In this document: one piece after another, positions 9,784-18,909 of the stretch
How positions within the stretch are numbered: the stretch's first letter is position 1
How the letters are laid out: every line of letters starts with the position of its first letter
Assembly: GCF_004368785.1 (NCBI RefSeq)
Contig: NZ_SODM01000004.1
Location: 577,227-641,226 of the forward strand
Direction of reading: 5' to 3'
DNA from: Flavobacterium sp. 270
Lineage (GTDB): Bacteria > Bacteroidota > Bacteroidia > Flavobacteriales > Flavobacteriaceae
DNA: 64,000 bases
Translations under genes and position numbers: made by a program
The notes under the pieces: generated by a model
What the model saw: only the letters and a program-made list of their open reading frames with translations
Told to the model about the DNA's origin: nothing
The model's database searches: none

Positions 9784-10007
9784 TTCAAATTATTTAATAT
9801 CCAAAACCGTTATTTATGTTTCAAATATAGTAAAGTTATAATTGTGTTAATCTGCGCTTTAATATAATTACAAAGCTATTTTCAATGTATTGATTTGTCA
9901 ATACATTTAGATAATATTCAAACCTAAAAAGAAACAATAAGAGGATTTGATGCTTTATTATCAAAAAGCAATACTATTTACTACTAATAACAAACCTAAG
10001 ATTAAGA

Positions 10008-10036
10008 CAAATTTACTAATACGTTTTAGTACACAA
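10008..10036 (-). promoter_or_regulatory. Autoregulatory promoter/operator of the lacI-family gene
   Basis: On the minus strand TTG (10036-10034) is followed by an 18-nt spacer and TAAATTTG (10015-10008), a TAnnTTTG match. The palindrome CTAAAACGTATTAG (10029-10016) sits in the spacer directly against the -7 element. One arm differs by a single base from the perfect site at 3131. The leader would be about 220 nt. Confidence 0.7.
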
Positions 10037-10075
10037 AATATTTTCTTGATTATTATTTGAAATATTTATAAGTAA

Positions 10076-10963
10076 CTATTTCTTGCAATGTTCTCCAATA
10101 GCATCTGTCATAGAAAGGAATAATTCAGCTGGTATTTCATGCCCCATGCCTTCTATGAGCATATATTTGGCATCAGCAACTGAATCTGCAGTATCTTTAC
10201 CGCATTCTGGCAGGAAAACAGGGTCTTCTGATCCATGTATTACTAAGGTTGGTACTTTAATTTTTTCTAAGCGTTCCTTTTTATATCCCGTTGTAATTAT
10301 GGCAATCAACTGTCTTAATAATCCATTTTGACCTTTTGATCGTACTATTTCTTCTTCAATAATTGCAATTTGATCATCTTCGTTAAAACTAAATCTGCTT
10401 CCAGAAATTCGCTTTAAGAACGTAATTGCCTGCTCTATAAACACTGTCTTATTAAAGTTAGGATCAGGCTTGGGCGAAAGCATCATTTGCATTACATCTT
10501 CATGAGCTGCAGGCAGATTTGGATTTAAAGAAGTAGACATGATAGAAGTTAATGTCATTACTCTTTCAGGGTATTTTCCTGCAGCTAATTGTGCAATAAT
10601 TCCTCCCATTGACCTGCCAATAAAATGTGCTTTATCTATTGATAAAAAATCCATAAGTCCGATCAAATCATCGACCATATCAAAAAGCGTATAAGGTGCA
10701 TTTATGGATTTTCCGGATTGAAGTAAATCTTGCAATTCTTTTAAATCGGGCACTTTTTGGTTTGAGAAAAAAGTAGAACAGCCGGAATCTCTATTATCGA
10801 ATCTAATAACTCTGAAACCTTTTTGCGCCAATAATTCACAAAAAGGTATGCTCCATCTAATCATTTGCGTTCCCAGTCCCGAAATTAAAACTATAGTATT
10901 ATTATTTTCTTCACCGATAATATCATAGCATAATTCTATCTTATTAATATGAGCAATTTCCAT
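10076..10963 (-). CDS. Alpha/beta-hydrolase
   Basis: 295 aa single-domain alpha/beta-hydrolase. The oxyanion segment is VLISGLGTQMIRW (about 25-37). The nucleophile elbow is GRSMGG (about 114-119, Ser nucleophile), followed by the acid in HGSEDPVFLP and the His in GMGHEIPAE near the C-terminus. The triad is complete and no signal peptide is seen. Many such proteins are esterases or lactonases, and the substrate cannot be called. It starts 11 bp after the MarR-type gene and is almost certainly cotranscribed with it. A MarR/hydrolase pair often handles small aromatic or lipophilic compounds, but here that is inference only. Confidence 0.85.
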   Translation of the reverse strand: MEIAHINKIELCYDIIGEENNNTIVLISGLGTQMIRWSIPFCELLAQKGFRVIRFDNRDSGCSTFFSNQKVPDLKELQDLLQSGKSINAPYTLFDMVDDLIGLMDFLSIDKAHFIGRSMGGIIAQLAAGKYPERVMTLTSIMSTSLNPNLPAAHEDVMQMMLSPKPDPNFNKTVFIEQAITFLKRISGSRFSFNEDDQIAIIEEEIVRSKGQNGLLRQLIAIITTGYKKERLEKIKVPTLVIHGSEDPVFLPECGKDTADSVADAKYMLIEGMGHEIPAELFLSMTDAIGEHCKK

Positions 10964-10974
10964 TATAATTTGTT

Positions 10975-11406
10975 TTATTGAATATCTCCTCCAAGTTCAA
11001 ATAGTATGTCTGATAAGACTTTTAAATTCTTAGCTTTTCCAGCAGGCAAAAGTTCAGACGCTATAAGCTCTGCTGTATGTTTGGCTTCTTCGTAAATCCT
11101 TTTTCCGGCTTCTGTAACCACCACATAACTTACACGACCATCTCTCTCGTTAGATTCCCGTTTTATCAACCCTGTTTTTTCCATAGGTAAAAGAAGACGC
11201 GTAACTCCAGATGCAGTTAGTCCGATTTTTTCGGCCAAATCAATCCGTCTCATTTTTTCATCTGGATTTTTTTCTAAGAGATTAAGAATTACAAAATCGC
11301 TGAATCCAAGTCCATGTACACTTAGTTTATCAAAACGTCGGGCAATTATTGACTGGACTTTAGCGATATTCATTAGTAGGAGTAAAGAACTGTTTATTGT
11401 TGACAT
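10975..11406 (-). CDS. MarR-family transcriptional regulator
   Basis: 143 aa winged-helix protein of normal MarR size. The recognition region is RRIDLAEKIGLTASGVTRLL (about 55-74), and the wing contains RESNERDGRVSYVVVTEAGK (about 84-103) with the conserved DxR. Helices at both ends would form the dimer. It is the first gene of a two-gene operon with the alpha/beta-hydrolase. A perfect AT-rich palindrome beside its putative -7 element suggests autorepression. The ligand is unknown. Confidence 0.9.
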   Translation of the reverse strand: MSTINSSLLLLMNIAKVQSIIARRFDKLSVHGLGFSDFVILNLLEKNPDEKMRRIDLAEKIGLTASGVTRLLLPMEKTGLIKRESNERDGRVSYVVVTEAGKRIYEEAKHTAELIASELLPAGKAKNLKVLSDILFELGGDIQ

Positions 11407-11430
11407 ATACTTGAGTAATCAATTATATTG

Positions 11431-11452
11431 CAAATATATTTAATAATTATTA
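11431..11452 (-). promoter_or_regulatory. Putative MarR promoter -7 element and adjacent palindrome
   Basis: TATATTTG (11438-11431, minus) fits TAnnTTTG and lies 25 bp from the marR start. The perfect palindrome TAATAATTATTA (11441-11452) sits immediately upstream and is a plausible MarR operator. No good -33 TTG at normal spacing was found, and AT-rich palindromes arise easily here by chance. Confidence 0.4.
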
Positions 11453-11546
11453 TAACTAATGCCAATTGGATTTTTTTTTTTACAATCTTATTATTCTACG
11501 TGTAGAAATAAAAAAAACAATAAAGGTTCCAGTGCATTATATCTTC

Positions 11547-11581
11547 ACAAAAAAAAGCCCTAATCATTAGATTAAGGCTTT
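11547..11581 (-). terminator. Terminator of the ECF sigma gene
   Basis: AAAGCCCTAATC (11554-11565) pairs with GATTAAGGCTTT (11570-11581) with one mismatch and a 4-nt loop. The A-run at 11549-11556 reads as U on the minus-strand transcript. It starts about 20 nt after the sigma stop codon. Confidence 0.75.
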
Positions 11582-11599
11582 AAATTTTAATGGAGAAAA

Positions 11600-12184
11600 T
11601 TAATCCTGACTTGGAACTGCAAACAGTAAAAACATCATCATATTATAATTGTCTTTTAGCTTTTCTTTCAATATTTTAAAAGCTTTACTTATTTGTGCTT
11701 CTACAGTTTTTATCGAAACATCCAGATGTTCTGCAATTTCAATATTAGTAAGTCCTTCTTTTTTACTCATAATAAAAACCTGCTGGCATTTTGGTGGCAG
11801 GTTTTGTATTTCTCTGTTGATGATCGCCAGCATTCTTTCAATAGAAGCTTCATCTGTAGTTTCTACAATATGATGCATAGATTCCACATACTTCTGCTGT
11901 AAAAGCATCATCGCTTTGTTTTGCTGATAGCTGTTTATAAATTCATTATAAACAGATTTATATAAAAAACTCTGGATTGAAAATTCTGGATTAAGTTTAT
12001 TTCTGCTCTTCCATGTCTTTAAAAATACATTTTGAACTATATCCTGCGCCATTGAATGATCATTAACTAAAGTAAGTGCATAGGCATTTAATTTTCTGTG
12101 AAATTTATTCAATAGAAACTTATAAGCCTTCTCTTCCCCATTTATCAGGCTTTCCATTAAAACTACATTATCATCAAAATCCAT
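11600..12184 (-). CDS. ECF RNA polymerase sigma factor, FecI-like Bacteroidota type
   Basis: 194 aa. Region 2 includes LLNKFHRKLNAYALTLVNDH and AQDIVQNVFLKTWKSR (about residues 25-62). Region 4 includes LPPKCQQVFIMSKKEGLTNI and IAEHLDVSIKTVEAQISKAF (about 130-172), with a classic helix-turn-helix. Divergent from fecR at 12312, with about 127 bp between the starts. In the usual Bacteroidota arrangement this sigma is held by the FecR partner until substrate binding to the STN-containing SusC at 13648 releases it. Divergent transcription instead of sigma-fecR in tandem is a mild departure from the common order. Confidence 0.92.
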   Translation of the reverse strand: MDFDDNVVLMESLINGEEKAYKFLLNKFHRKLNAYALTLVNDHSMAQDIVQNVFLKTWKSRNKLNPEFSIQSFLYKSVYNEFINSYQQNKAMMLLQQKYVESMHHIVETTDEASIERMLAIINREIQNLPPKCQQVFIMSKKEGLTNIEIAEHLDVSIKTVEAQISKAFKILKEKLKDNYNMMMFLLFAVPSQD

Positions 12185-12311
12185 AAAAAGTATTTATTCA
12201 GCAAAATAAAGAAAAAAAATATATGGATATGAAAAAAATTTTAATAAAAAATTAGGGTATTGTAATTCTGTCTTGTATTATATAAAAACACACCCCAAAA
12301 AAAGAGTACAA

Positions 12312-13478
12312 ATGGATTTCAAAGATGTTGAAATTATTATCGTAAAATATTTTTCTCAGTCCGCCAATATGGAGGAACTGGATATATTAAATACATGGAT
12401 AGAAGTTCCGGAAAATCAATTGATTTTTCACGAATATGTTAAAACGCATTTTGCAATTACTTTAGCGATGAATGAACCGGATATTAAAACGGTTAAAAAA
12501 GCGCTTTTAAAAGAAATTAAAAAAGAAAAGCAAAGAATTAAAATCAAGAAACGAAGAGCTTTAATGAAATATGCAGCCGTTGCTATTTTATTTTTAGGAA
12601 TTGGTTTCGTATTACAACGAGATATTTTTAACGATCAAAATAATAAAGAAATAATTGTTCCGAGAAAAGACGAGATTACGCTTAAATTAGGAAATGGAAA
12701 CGTTAAAATAATTTCAGCAGATGGTACTTCTAAAGTTTACGATACAAACGGAAAAGTAATTGGGGAACAAAATGGTAAAGACCTGGTTTATTCAGGAAAC
12801 GGAACAGCAGCAAAATTGGTTTATAATACTTTAAGTATTCCAAATGGTAAACGATTTAACATTACACTTTCAGACGGTACATTGGTACATTTGAATGCCG
12901 GAAGTTCTATTACTTTTCCTGTTGAATTTCTTAAAAACAAAATTCGTAAAGTTTTCCTATCCGGTGAAGCTTATTTTGAAGTCGCTCATGATAAAAAGAA
13001 TGCTTTTATTGTAAATGCAAACAGACTTGATGTTCAGGTTTATGGAACAAAATTTAATGTTACCAATTATCAGGAAGATGAAGCCACAGATGTGGTTTTG
13101 GTTGAAGGTTCTGTTGGTTTGGCAGAAACGGGACAGTCTGCAAAAACTAAGAATGAAACTTTCTTAACTCCCGGTTATAAAGGGACTTTTAATAAAGAAG
13201 ATAAGAAAATTTCTAATGAAAAAGTAAATACCTCTTTATATACCTCATGGATGACAGGGAACTTGGTTTTTAGACAGGAATCTTTCCAGAATATTATTCA
13301 AAAATTACAACGTCACTATAATGTGATTATCATTAATAACAATCAAAAATTAGCTCAGGAAACTTTTAATGCTACGATAGAAACCGATCACGAAAGTATT
13401 GAACAAGTATTCAATTACTTTAAAAAAGTGTATCAAATTGATTACAGCATTGTCGAAAATAAAATAATAATCCACTAA
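12312..13478 (+). CDS. FecR-family anti-sigma factor
   Basis: 388 aa from the ATG at 12312 (MDFKDVEIIIVKYFSQSANM). An in-frame ATG at 12273 would add only 13 residues without family similarity. The cytoplasmic N-terminal region is followed by a basic stretch and one membrane helix (YAAVAILFLGIGFVL, about residues 88-102). The periplasmic FecR domain reads LSIPNGKRFNITLSDGTLVH, AGSSITFPVEFL, VFLSGEAYFEVAHD, and DVQVYGTKFNVTNY. The C-terminal DUF4974-like module (GNLVFRQESFQNIIQKLQRH) probably contacts the STN domain of the receptor. It relays receptor occupancy to the ECF sigma encoded divergently. Confidence 0.93.
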   Translation: MDFKDVEIIIVKYFSQSANMEELDILNTWIEVPENQLIFHEYVKTHFAITLAMNEPDIKTVKKALLKEIKKEKQRIKIKKRRALMKYAAVAILFLGIGFVLQRDIFNDQNNKEIIVPRKDEITLKLGNGNVKIISADGTSKVYDTNGKVIGEQNGKDLVYSGNGTAAKLVYNTLSIPNGKRFNITLSDGTLVHLNAGSSITFPVEFLKNKIRKVFLSGEAYFEVAHDKKNAFIVNANRLDVQVYGTKFNVTNYQEDEATDVVLVEGSVGLAETGQSAKTKNETFLTPGYKGTFNKEDKKISNEKVNTSLYTSWMTGNLVFRQESFQNIIQKLQRHYNVIIINNNQKLAQETFNATIETDHESIEQVFNYFKKVYQIDYSIVENKIIIH

Positions 13479-13566
13479 AATTAAATATTGCCTATGACTT
13501 GAAGTTCCACTTAAACTTAGTACTAACTATCACTTTTTATCCTCTCCAAATCATCTGGAAAAGAAA

Positions 13567-13596
13567 AATCGGAAAATGCTCGAACATTTCCCGATT
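13567..13596 (+). promoter_or_regulatory. Hairpin in the leader of the pectin-locus susC
   Basis: AATCGGAAAATG (13567-13578) pairs with CATTTCCCGATT (13585-13596) with one mismatch and a 6-nt loop. It lies in the 169-bp fecR-susC gap about 50 nt before the start codon. There is no U-run, so it is more likely a leader structure than a terminator. Confidence 0.35.
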
Positions 13597-13647
13597 AGGT
13601 AAAGTGATCAAACCAAAAGATCAATCACTAATTAACATTCCAAAATT

Positions 13648-16600
13648 ATGAAAAAACCACCAAAGTCCAATGGATTATTTCCTGCGTGCTTAAAATTTGA
13701 TTTAAAAATGAAGTTATCACTGTTATTTTTTGTCACCGCAAGTTTTGTTATGCATGCCAGCGTAACATATTCTCAAAAAACAAAAATCTCTTTAAACAGG
13801 GAAAGTGTTACTGTTAAAGAGGTTATCGATGAGATCGAAACTACTACGGAATTCAAATTTCTTTTTAATACTAAGGCCGTTGATTTAAATCGTAAAGTTT
13901 CTGTAAAAGTAAGAAAAGTGCCCGTGAATATAATTTTGGATTTACTTTTTAAAGACTCCGAAACCACGTATGAAATTGATGACCGCAAAATTTTACTAAC
14001 CAAAACTGCTCCAAATAAAACCGTTGCAATAACCAGTCAGCCAACTGCCGCTGATCTGCCGGTTGTACAGATAAAAGGAACAATAACAGACTCTAATGGA
14101 CAGCCGCTTCCGAGCGCCAACATTGTTGAAAAAGGGACTAAAACTGGCGTAACTACTGATTTTGACGGAAAATTTTCTCTTTCTGTTTCAAATGAAAATG
14201 CGATACTGGTAATCTCTTACATAGGATTTGACACTCAGGAAGTAGCGCTAAAAGGACAAACTACTATTAAAGTAGCTTTGAAAGAAAGCGCTGCAGGTCT
14301 TAATGAGGTTGTAGTTGTAGGATACGGAACTCAGAAAAAACATGACATTACCGGTTCTATATCTTCTATTAATAAAAATGCTATCAAAGATTTAGTGTTA
14401 ACTTCTACAGAGCAGGCTTTAAAAGGTCAGGCTGCAGGGGTTCAAATGACACAATCTTCATCAGCTCCTGGTGGAAATGCATCAGTTAGAATTCGTGGAG
14501 GTAACTCTATCAGTGCAGGAAATGAGCCTCTTTATGTAATCGATGGCTTTCCGATATACAATGATACTGCGTCAAACTCTACAGGAGTTTTAGGCAACGG
14601 ACAACCTGCAAATGTATTGGCATCTATTAACCCAAGCGATATCGAATCGATGGAGATTTTAAAAGATGCTTCTGCTACTGCTATTTATGGTTCAAGAGGT
14701 GCGAATGGTGTAATTATTATTACTACTAAACGTGGTAAAACAGGACAATCAAGCGTTACTTTTGAAACGTATTATGGTTTCCAACAGCTTAGTAAAAAAA
14801 TTGATTTATTAGATGCTTATGATTATGCTAGATCTGTAAATGCAGATAATATTAGAAGAGGCCGTCAGCCTTATGTTGCTAATCCTGAACTTTACAATCC
14901 GGCAGTACCTGGGGCATTACAAGGAACAGACTGGCAGGATGAAGCTTTTAGAGTTGCAGCAACGCAAAACTATCAATTAGGTTTTTCTGGAGGAGATGAT
15001 AAAACGAAATATTCTATTTCAGGAAATTATTTCACTCAGGATGGTATTTTACTTGGTTCAGACTTTACACGTGGTTCTATTCGCGTAAACCTTGACCGTA
15101 ATTTAAGTTCTAAATTCAAATTAGGATTAAGCTTTAGTTCTTCATTAACAGAAAACAATCAGGCTAAAACAGATTCAGATTTAGATGCTAACAATCAAGG
15201 TGCTGTATCAGCTATTCTTTATGCACCGCCAACTCAGGCTGTTTACGCAGCTGACGGAAGTTACAATAGATTTAGAGGTCCAGATGGTAATTTCTACGTA
15301 AATCCGATCGCTTCTTTATTAGAGATTAAAAATTTAAGTAAAACGAACCGTACATTCGGAAATATCTTTCTTGATTATAAAATTACAAAAGACTTATTGT
15401 TAAAAGTAAGTTTTGGAGGAGACCAAATCAATGTTAAGGAAGATTATTACAACCCAGCGTCTATACAAGATACAGGTATAACTGCAAAAGCAAGAATTGG
15501 TGTAAACCAAAGTTTCAGCTGGTTAAATGAGAATACATTAACCTATACTAAAACTTTTGCAACAAAACATAACTTGACAGCTTTGGCAGGTTTTTCTCGT
15601 CAAAAATTAACTAGAGAAACCGTTACTGCAGGATCTGAAAGATACGTTAACGATATTTTAGAAGACAACAATTTAGGAGGCGGAGCTACGGCAAATCTTC
15701 CTGGATCTAGTGTTACAGATTGGGAACTTGAGTCTTATATTGGAAGAATTAATTACGGTTATAATGACAGATATTTAGTAACCCTTACCGGTCGTGCAGA
15801 TGGATCGTCTCGTTTTGGTGCTAGTAATAAATTTGCATTCTTCCCTTCTGGATCTGTTGCGTGGAGAGTATCTGAAGAAGAATTCATGAAATCAACAGCT
15901 AATGTTATCTCAAATCTTAAATTAAGAACGAGTTACGGACAAACTGGTAATCAGGAGATTCCTCAGTACCGTAGTTTGGCTGCTTTAGGATCAAACAATT
16001 ATCCAATTGGCGGGATCATCGGAAGCGGGATAGGCCCAAATCGTTTTGCTAATCCAGATTTACGTTGGGAAACTACAGCACAATTTGATGCAGGTATCGA
16101 TTTAAGTTTATTTAACAACCGCATTAACATTGTAGCAGATTATTACGACAAACGTACAAAAGACTTATTATTAGATGTACAAATTCCTGGTAGTTCTGGG
16201 TTTGTATCTTCTCTTCAAAACGTTGGAAGTGTAAAAAATACCGGACTTGAATTTGCTTTAAATACAGTAAATTTTGATGGTGAATTTAAATGGAAAACAT
16301 CTTTCAATATTACTTTTAACAAAAATGAAGTTCTTGATTTAGGCGGCGAATATGAAAGAGTTGTTGGAGGCGGAAGTGCCAGTAAACAAATTACCAATAC
16401 AGGAATTTTAAGAGTTGGTGAGGCCGTTGGAGCATTCTACGGTTATGTTACGGATGGTTTGTTTCAAACTCAGGCAGAAGTTGATGCTGGAAAAGCAATG
16501 GGACAGCCAACTACTTCAGTAATTGGAGACAGACGTTATAAAGATGTGAACGGTGATGGAAAATTTAATGAAAATGACCGTACTATTTTAGGATATGCAC

Positions 16601-17073
16601 AACCAGACTTTTTCTATGGTATAACAAATACATTTTCGTATAAAAACTACGATTTGAGTGTATTAATTAATGGTGTTCAAGGTAATGATATTGTGAACTT
16701 AAACGTAAATGCACAAACAGATGTTAATGCTCCGGAATCGTTAAACAGATGGACTCCAACTAATACGAACACTGATATTCAAAGACATACTGTAGATACA
16801 CGTCTTACGAACAAACAAGTAGAAGACGGATCTTATTTACGTATCCAAAATATATCTTTTGGATATAATATGCCAGAGAGTGTTTTCAAAAACACTTTTG
16901 TACAGTCAGTGAGATTATATGTTAGTTTACAAAACTGGTGGACTTTTACAGACTACAAAGGATACAATCCTGATGTGAGTTCATTTGGACAAGACAACCT
17001 TAGTATGGGTGTTGACCGTGGAGGTTATCCATCGGCTAAAACATTCTTAATGGGACTTAATGTTAAACTTTAA
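13648..17073 (+). CDS. SusC/RagA-type TonB-dependent transducer with STN domain
   Basis: 1141 aa. The signal region ends near residue 43 (ASVTYSQ). An STN (secretin/TonB N-terminal) signalling domain covers about 44-118 (KISLNRESVTVKEVIDEIET, RKVPVNIILDLLF). The carboxypeptidase-like domain follows (IKGTITDSNGQPLPSANIVE, FDGKFSL, VISYIGFDTQEV). Then come NEVVVVGYGTQKK, the plug (VRIRGGNSIS, MEILKDASATAIYGSRGANG) and the barrel, ending in KTFLMGLNVKL. It imports oligosaccharides with the SusD encoded 10 bp downstream. The STN domain ties it to the FecR and sigma genes immediately upstream. The GH28-rich genes downstream point to pectic oligogalacturonides as substrate. Confidence 0.95.
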   Translation: MKKPPKSNGLFPACLKFDLKMKLSLLFFVTASFVMHASVTYSQKTKISLNRESVTVKEVIDEIETTTEFKFLFNTKAVDLNRKVSVKVRKVPVNIILDLLFKDSETTYEIDDRKILLTKTAPNKTVAITSQPTAADLPVVQIKGTITDSNGQPLPSANIVEKGTKTGVTTDFDGKFSLSVSNENAILVISYIGFDTQEVALKGQTTIKVALKESAAGLNEVVVVGYGTQKKHDITGSISSINKNAIKDLVLTSTEQALKGQAAGVQMTQSSSAPGGNASVRIRGGNSISAGNEPLYVIDGFPIYNDTASNSTGVLGNGQPANVLASINPSDIESMEILKDASATAIYGSRGANGVIIITTKRGKTGQSSVTFETYYGFQQLSKKIDLLDAYDYARSVNADNIRRGRQPYVANPELYNPAVPGALQGTDWQDEAFRVAATQNYQLGFSGGDDKTKYSISGNYFTQDGILLGSDFTRGSIRVNLDRNLSSKFKLGLSFSSSLTENNQAKTDSDLDANNQGAVSAILYAPPTQAVYAADGSYNRFRGPDGNFYVNPIASLLEIKNLSKTNRTFGNIFLDYKITKDLLLKVSFGGDQINVKEDYYNPASIQDTGITAKARIGVNQSFSWLNENTLTYTKTFATKHNLTALAGFSRQKLTRETVTAGSERYVNDILEDNNLGGGATANLPGSSVTDWELESYIGRINYGYNDRYLVTLTGRADGSSRFGASNKFAFFPSGSVAWRVSEEEFMKSTANVISNLKLRTSYGQTGNQEIPQYRSLAALGSNNYPIGGIIGSGIGPNRFANPDLRWETTAQFDAGIDLSLFNNRINIVADYYDKRTKDLLLDVQIPGSSGFVSSLQNVGSVKNTGLEFALNTVNFDGEFKWKTSFNITFNKNEVLDLGGEYERVVGGGSASKQITNTGILRVGEAVGAFYGYVTDGLFQTQAEVDAGKAMGQPTTSVIGDRRYKDVNGDGKFNENDRTILGYAQPDFFYGITNTFSYKNYDLSVLINGVQGNDIVNLNVNAQTDVNAPESLNRWTPTNTNTDIQRHTVDTRLTNKQVEDGSYLRIQNISFGYNMPESVFKNTFVQSVRLYVSLQNWWTFTDYKGYNPDVSSFGQDNLSMGVDRGGYPSAKTFLMGLNVKL

Positions 17074-17083
17074 TCAAAAAAAA

Positions 17084-18550
17084 ATGAAATCTAATAATTT
17101 TCTTATTGTTACAGCTTTATCTATTTTGATTACAGGCTTTAGCAGTTGTCAGGGTGATTTTCTAGATGAAAATCCAAAATCTTTTATTGCACCAACAAAT
17201 TTTTATAAAACAGAGGCAGATGCCAATGCTGCATTAGTAGCTGTTTACAACGGATTAAGAGCCATCTATAGCCAGGATATTACGTTTGTAGGCGATATGG
17301 CAGGAGAGCAGACTTTTCCTGGAGTATCAAATTCAAATGTTGACAGGTCAAATATTGATGCTTTTCAATTTGAGCCGTCAAATACTATTTTACTGGGTAA
17401 CTGGAATAATAATTACGTTGTCATCAACAGAGCCAATGCAGTTTTAGACCGTGTTCCGGCTATTGATATGCCTGCTGCCTCAAAAGATGTTATTTTGGCC
17501 GAAGCACGTTTTCTGCGCGCATTCAGCTATTTTAATTTAGTGAGAACATTTGGCGGTGTGCCTTTACGTTTAGCAGAGGCAACACCACTACATTTAAAGC
17601 GTTCTACAGCAGATGAAGTTTACGCTGTAATCTTAGATGATTTAAAACAAGCCGAAGCAAAACTTCCTGCAGTGCAGCCCGCTGCTAATTTGGGAAGAGC
17701 TACAAAAGGTGCAGCTTCTTCTTTACTTGCCTATGTTTATCTAACAAAAAAGGATTGGACAAATGCTGCTGCAAAAGCTCAGGAAGTAATTGACAATAAA
17801 GGCGCTTACGGATACGGTTTATATCCAACACCTGCAGACGTTTGGAAAATAGCAAATGAAAATAAATTAGAACATATATTTTCAATTCAATTCCAATCTG
17901 GACCAGAAGGTTTTGGTAGTGCTTATGCTCAATTTTATCTTTCAAGAACAGCCAATGTTATTCAGGCTTCTGGTATTTCAGGATTCGGACAAAACCTGGT
18001 TGAAGATAAATTCTGGAAATCTTTTGATGTTAATGATACACGTCGTGATGCTTCTATTTTATCACGTTTTGTTGATCCAAAAACGAACAAAGTTTACCAG
18101 TATCCATCAACAGACTTAACAGAATTAAGTATTTTTAAATACTTTGATCCTGCACCGTATGCACGAAGCAACAATAACAACAACTACCCTATTTTACGAT
18201 ATGCAGATGTTTTATTAATAAAAGCAGAGGCTTTGAATGAATTAAACGGTCCAACTGCAGATGCTTACGACGCTATTAATCAGATTCGTAAAAGAGCCGG
18301 AGTTAATATGACTTTACTTTCAGGATTAACACAAGTACAATTTAGAGCTGCTGTTTTACAGGAAAGAAGTTTTGAATTTTGTTTTGAAAGCAAAAGATAC
18401 TTTGATTTGATTCGTACCGAACAATTGGTTCCAATTATGACAGCTGCGGGTAAAAATCCTCAGCCTAAAAACCTATTGTTTCCTATTCCTCAAAAAGAAA
18501 TTGACACGAATCAGGAAATAAATCAGGAAGATCAAAATCCTGGTTATTAA
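17084..18550 (+). CDS. SusD/RagB-type surface glycan-binding lipoprotein
   Basis: 488 aa from the ATG at 17084. An ATG at 17060 in the same frame overlaps susC and is less likely. MKSNNFLIVTALSILITGFS ends in a lipobox with Cys (SSC), followed by QGDF, an acidic tail consistent with surface export of lipoproteins in this phylum. SusD features: DFLDENPKSFIAPTNFYKTE, AEARFLRAFSYFNLVRTFGG, VPLRLAEATPL, YPILRYADVLLIKAEALNEL, then AINQIRKRAGV and LQERSFEFCFESKRYFDLIR. It caps the SusC transporter and captures glycans. A hairpin terminator follows. Confidence 0.95.
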   Translation: MKSNNFLIVTALSILITGFSSCQGDFLDENPKSFIAPTNFYKTEADANAALVAVYNGLRAIYSQDITFVGDMAGEQTFPGVSNSNVDRSNIDAFQFEPSNTILLGNWNNNYVVINRANAVLDRVPAIDMPAASKDVILAEARFLRAFSYFNLVRTFGGVPLRLAEATPLHLKRSTADEVYAVILDDLKQAEAKLPAVQPAANLGRATKGAASSLLAYVYLTKKDWTNAAAKAQEVIDNKGAYGYGLYPTPADVWKIANENKLEHIFSIQFQSGPEGFGSAYAQFYLSRTANVIQASGISGFGQNLVEDKFWKSFDVNDTRRDASILSRFVDPKTNKVYQYPSTDLTELSIFKYFDPAPYARSNNNNNYPILRYADVLLIKAEALNELNGPTADAYDAINQIRKRAGVNMTLLSGLTQVQFRAAVLQERSFEFCFESKRYFDLIRTEQLVPIMTAAGKNPQPKNLLFPIPQKEIDTNQEINQEDQNPGY

Positions 18551-18559
18551 ACAAATAAC

Positions 18560-18586
18560 ATTCTCCCGTGTTCATCGCGGGAGAAT
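18560..18586 (+). terminator. Terminator after susD
   Basis: ATTCTCCCG (18560-18568) and CGGGAGAAT (18578-18586) form a perfect 9-bp GC-rich stem just after the susD stop, followed by the AT-rich TATTTAAAC. The weak U-run may allow partial read-through into the downstream enzyme genes. Confidence 0.65.
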
Positions 18587-18909
18587 TATTTAAACTTAAA
18601 AAGAACATTTTTTAGATCGCGATTAAACCTTTTGTTCCTCTGAACCTCAGTTCCTTTGGACCTTTGTTTAACTCGTTTTATTGCTGTCCACATTTATGTG
18701 GAAGCATTCTCTATGCCTATAAAAATTTAACTACAGCAGCTCCAATTGGCGCAGGCTAAAGGCTGTCTGTATATAACAGAAAATGTTTGAGTTTGGTTAA
18801 CTTTAGTTTTTTGAGAGAAGCGGAATGGGAATCCTCCTTCCTATTCCGCATTCTTAAAAACTTCGTTTGCAAACATTTCTCTTCTATTCAATTAAACTAT
18901 TAAATAAAG
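18587..18909 (+). other. Intergenic region with degenerate repeat text and a hairpin
   Basis: About 320 bp without a gene. It contains periodic, repeat-like text (GTTCCTCTGAACCTCAGTTC near 18634-18653, then CTTTGGACCTTTG), of the sort seen between Flavobacterium genes. An imperfect hairpin, GCGGAATGGGAA (18820-18831) with TTCCTATTCCGC (18838-18849), ends 60 bp before the next start. No promoter consensus was identified. Confidence 0.45.

Noticed and set aside
11494..11507. TTCTAC-GT-GTAGAA inverted repeat as MarR operator
   Set aside because: It lies about 90 bp upstream of the marR start and away from the putative -7 element. The palindrome at 11441 is better placed, though neither is proven.
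12273..12311. Upstream ATG for fecR
   Set aside because: It adds 13 residues with no family similarity. The ATG at 12312 gives the standard FecR beginning.
17060..17083. Upstream ATG for susD inside the end of susC
   Set aside because: It would put extra residues before the lipoprotein signal. The ATG at 17084 gives a normal lipobox position.
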